DNA of 13,752 nt from JAAELZ01 sp047639475 (GTDB lineage Bacteria > Pseudomonadota > Gammaproteobacteria > Arenicellales > Poriferihabitantaceae), in contig JBLIOD010000066.1 in assembly GCA_047639475.1 (NCBI GenBank), positions 1 to 13,752 on the forward strand. The letters are read 5' to 3'. Below, piece by piece: positions 13,139 to 13,752 of the stretch. The position numbers were made by a program, and so were the translations under genes. Numbering within the stretch: the first letter of the stretch is position 1; the number at the start of each line of letters is the position of its first letter. A model generated the notes under the pieces. That model was not told where the DNA came from and did no database searches. It saw only the letters and a list, made by a program, of their open reading frames with translations.

Positions 13139-13640
13139 ATGACCAAGAAGGGCACTAGCAACATTTTATTTATTATGTGCGATCAACTTCATTGGGATTA
13201 TTTATCCTGCACTGGTCATAAAAAAACCCAACATTGATCGCTTAGCGGAGCAGGGCGTTAAGTTTAATCAAGCCTATTGCCAAGCCCCTTTGTGCGGTCC
13301 ATCCCGTGCAAGTTTTGACACCGGCAGATATATGTCCAGTCATGATTCAATGGCGAACTGTGACCCCTTGAGGCCGGACGAACTAACGCTTTCAGATTAT
13401 CTCGCTGATTTAGATTACCGCACCGCACTGATTGGTAAAACCCACACTGGCTTAAGCGCCGCTGCACTGGCTATGCGTGATGCGAATCTTGACGATGACC
13501 CCTTGGCGAGAATGGCCTGTGGCGGTTTCGAGGCTTATACCGTACACAAGGGGCTTTACCCAGATCAATTGGTACCTGAGCAACTTGCCTACAACAAATT
13601 TCTTAAGCAACAGGGTTGCAAAGGTGGGCTTGTCGGATAA
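13139..13640 (+). pseudogene. sulfatase remnant, frameshifted and 3'-truncated
   Basis: The 5' end reads MTKKGTSNILFIMCDQLHWDY, then SCTGH: the metal-binding start of type I sulfatases and related phosphonate monoester hydrolases (Asp15-Gln16). It then stops at TGA 13235-13237. From about 13227 the next frame continues PNIDRLAEQGVKFNQAYCQ, then the formylglycine motif CGPSR (Cys codon 13293-13295), GRYMSSH and ALIGKTHT. One base fewer in the seven-A run (13220-13226) would join the frames as GHKKPNID. The frame ends at 13640 after about 165 codons in total, where such enzymes usually have about 450-550, so most of the catalytic domain is missing. Family glycines and a Tyr appear as Asp (FDTGR, SSHDS, DLDYR), which suggests relaxed selection. 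The remaining bases to the window end hold no gene. Confidence 0.8.
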
Positions 13641-13752
13641 TTAGTACGAATATGAGATAATAGGTAAAATTTAAATCGGCCTGTTATTTTGAGCAAACGA
13701 CACCAAATCCAGTTGTTCTTAACCCTAGATTCTCTGGTTAGTTCAACGCATC

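Noticed and set aside
13220..13226. Programmed -1 frameshift at the seven-A run in the sulfatase
   Set aside because: Restoring the frame needs the loss of one base (+1 or -2 shift), not -1, and the downstream frame is itself truncated, so decay is more likely. Transcript slippage remains formally possible.

Overview
The window looks like chromosomal DNA of a gammaproteobacterium, probably a free-living, possibly marine, heterotroph with one-carbon capacity. This rests on the YciK-type and TtcA-type proteins, an E. coli-like PEP carboxylase, moderate GC with AT-rich spacers, and an AsmA-family envelope protein. The taxonomic call is inference; no rRNA or other marker is present.

Left part (about 0.5-7.3 kb, all minus strand): a C4-splitting module of the serine cycle. 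In transcription order it runs ppc (PEP carboxylase), a YciK-like short-chain dehydrogenase, a 371-bp AT-rich spacer, mcl (malyl-CoA lyase), mtkA and mtkB (malate thiokinase beta and alpha). With a malate dehydrogenase from elsewhere, these enzymes take PEP + bicarbonate to oxaloacetate, malate, malyl-CoA, and then glyoxylate + acetyl-CoA. The remaining serine-cycle genes (glyA, sga, hpr, gck and the H4F genes) are not in this window. The dehydrogenase, 12 nt behind ppc, has lost the canonical residues at four SDR motifs and looks like a pseudoenzyme. The spacer before mcl holds a 22-bp inverted repeat that could be an operator, and a five-unit hexamer repeat abuts the dehydrogenase stop. Two perfect hairpins lie just past mtkB.

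Middle (7.5-8.75 kb, minus strand): ttcA (tRNA 2-thiocytidine synthesis), followed after 2 nt by a GFA-family zinc protein gene. That second gene carries an in-frame TGA at codon 6 and a Cys-to-Trp change in a zinc motif, so it is probably decaying.

Right part (8.8-13.6 kb, plus strand): a 1169-residue AsmA-family protein, divergent from ttcA with a 41-bp gap, then an exported DUF3108-like protein. After these comes a sulfatase remnant of the alkaline phosphatase superfamily, frameshifted at a run of seven A and cut off after about 165 codons. The first 87 bases of the window appear to be the 3' end of an unidentified plus-strand gene.

No CRISPR array, tRNA, rRNA, insertion sequence or phage gene was seen. 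The most unusual features are the degenerate dehydrogenase embedded in the serine-cycle module, the candidate mcl operator, and the two decaying genes.
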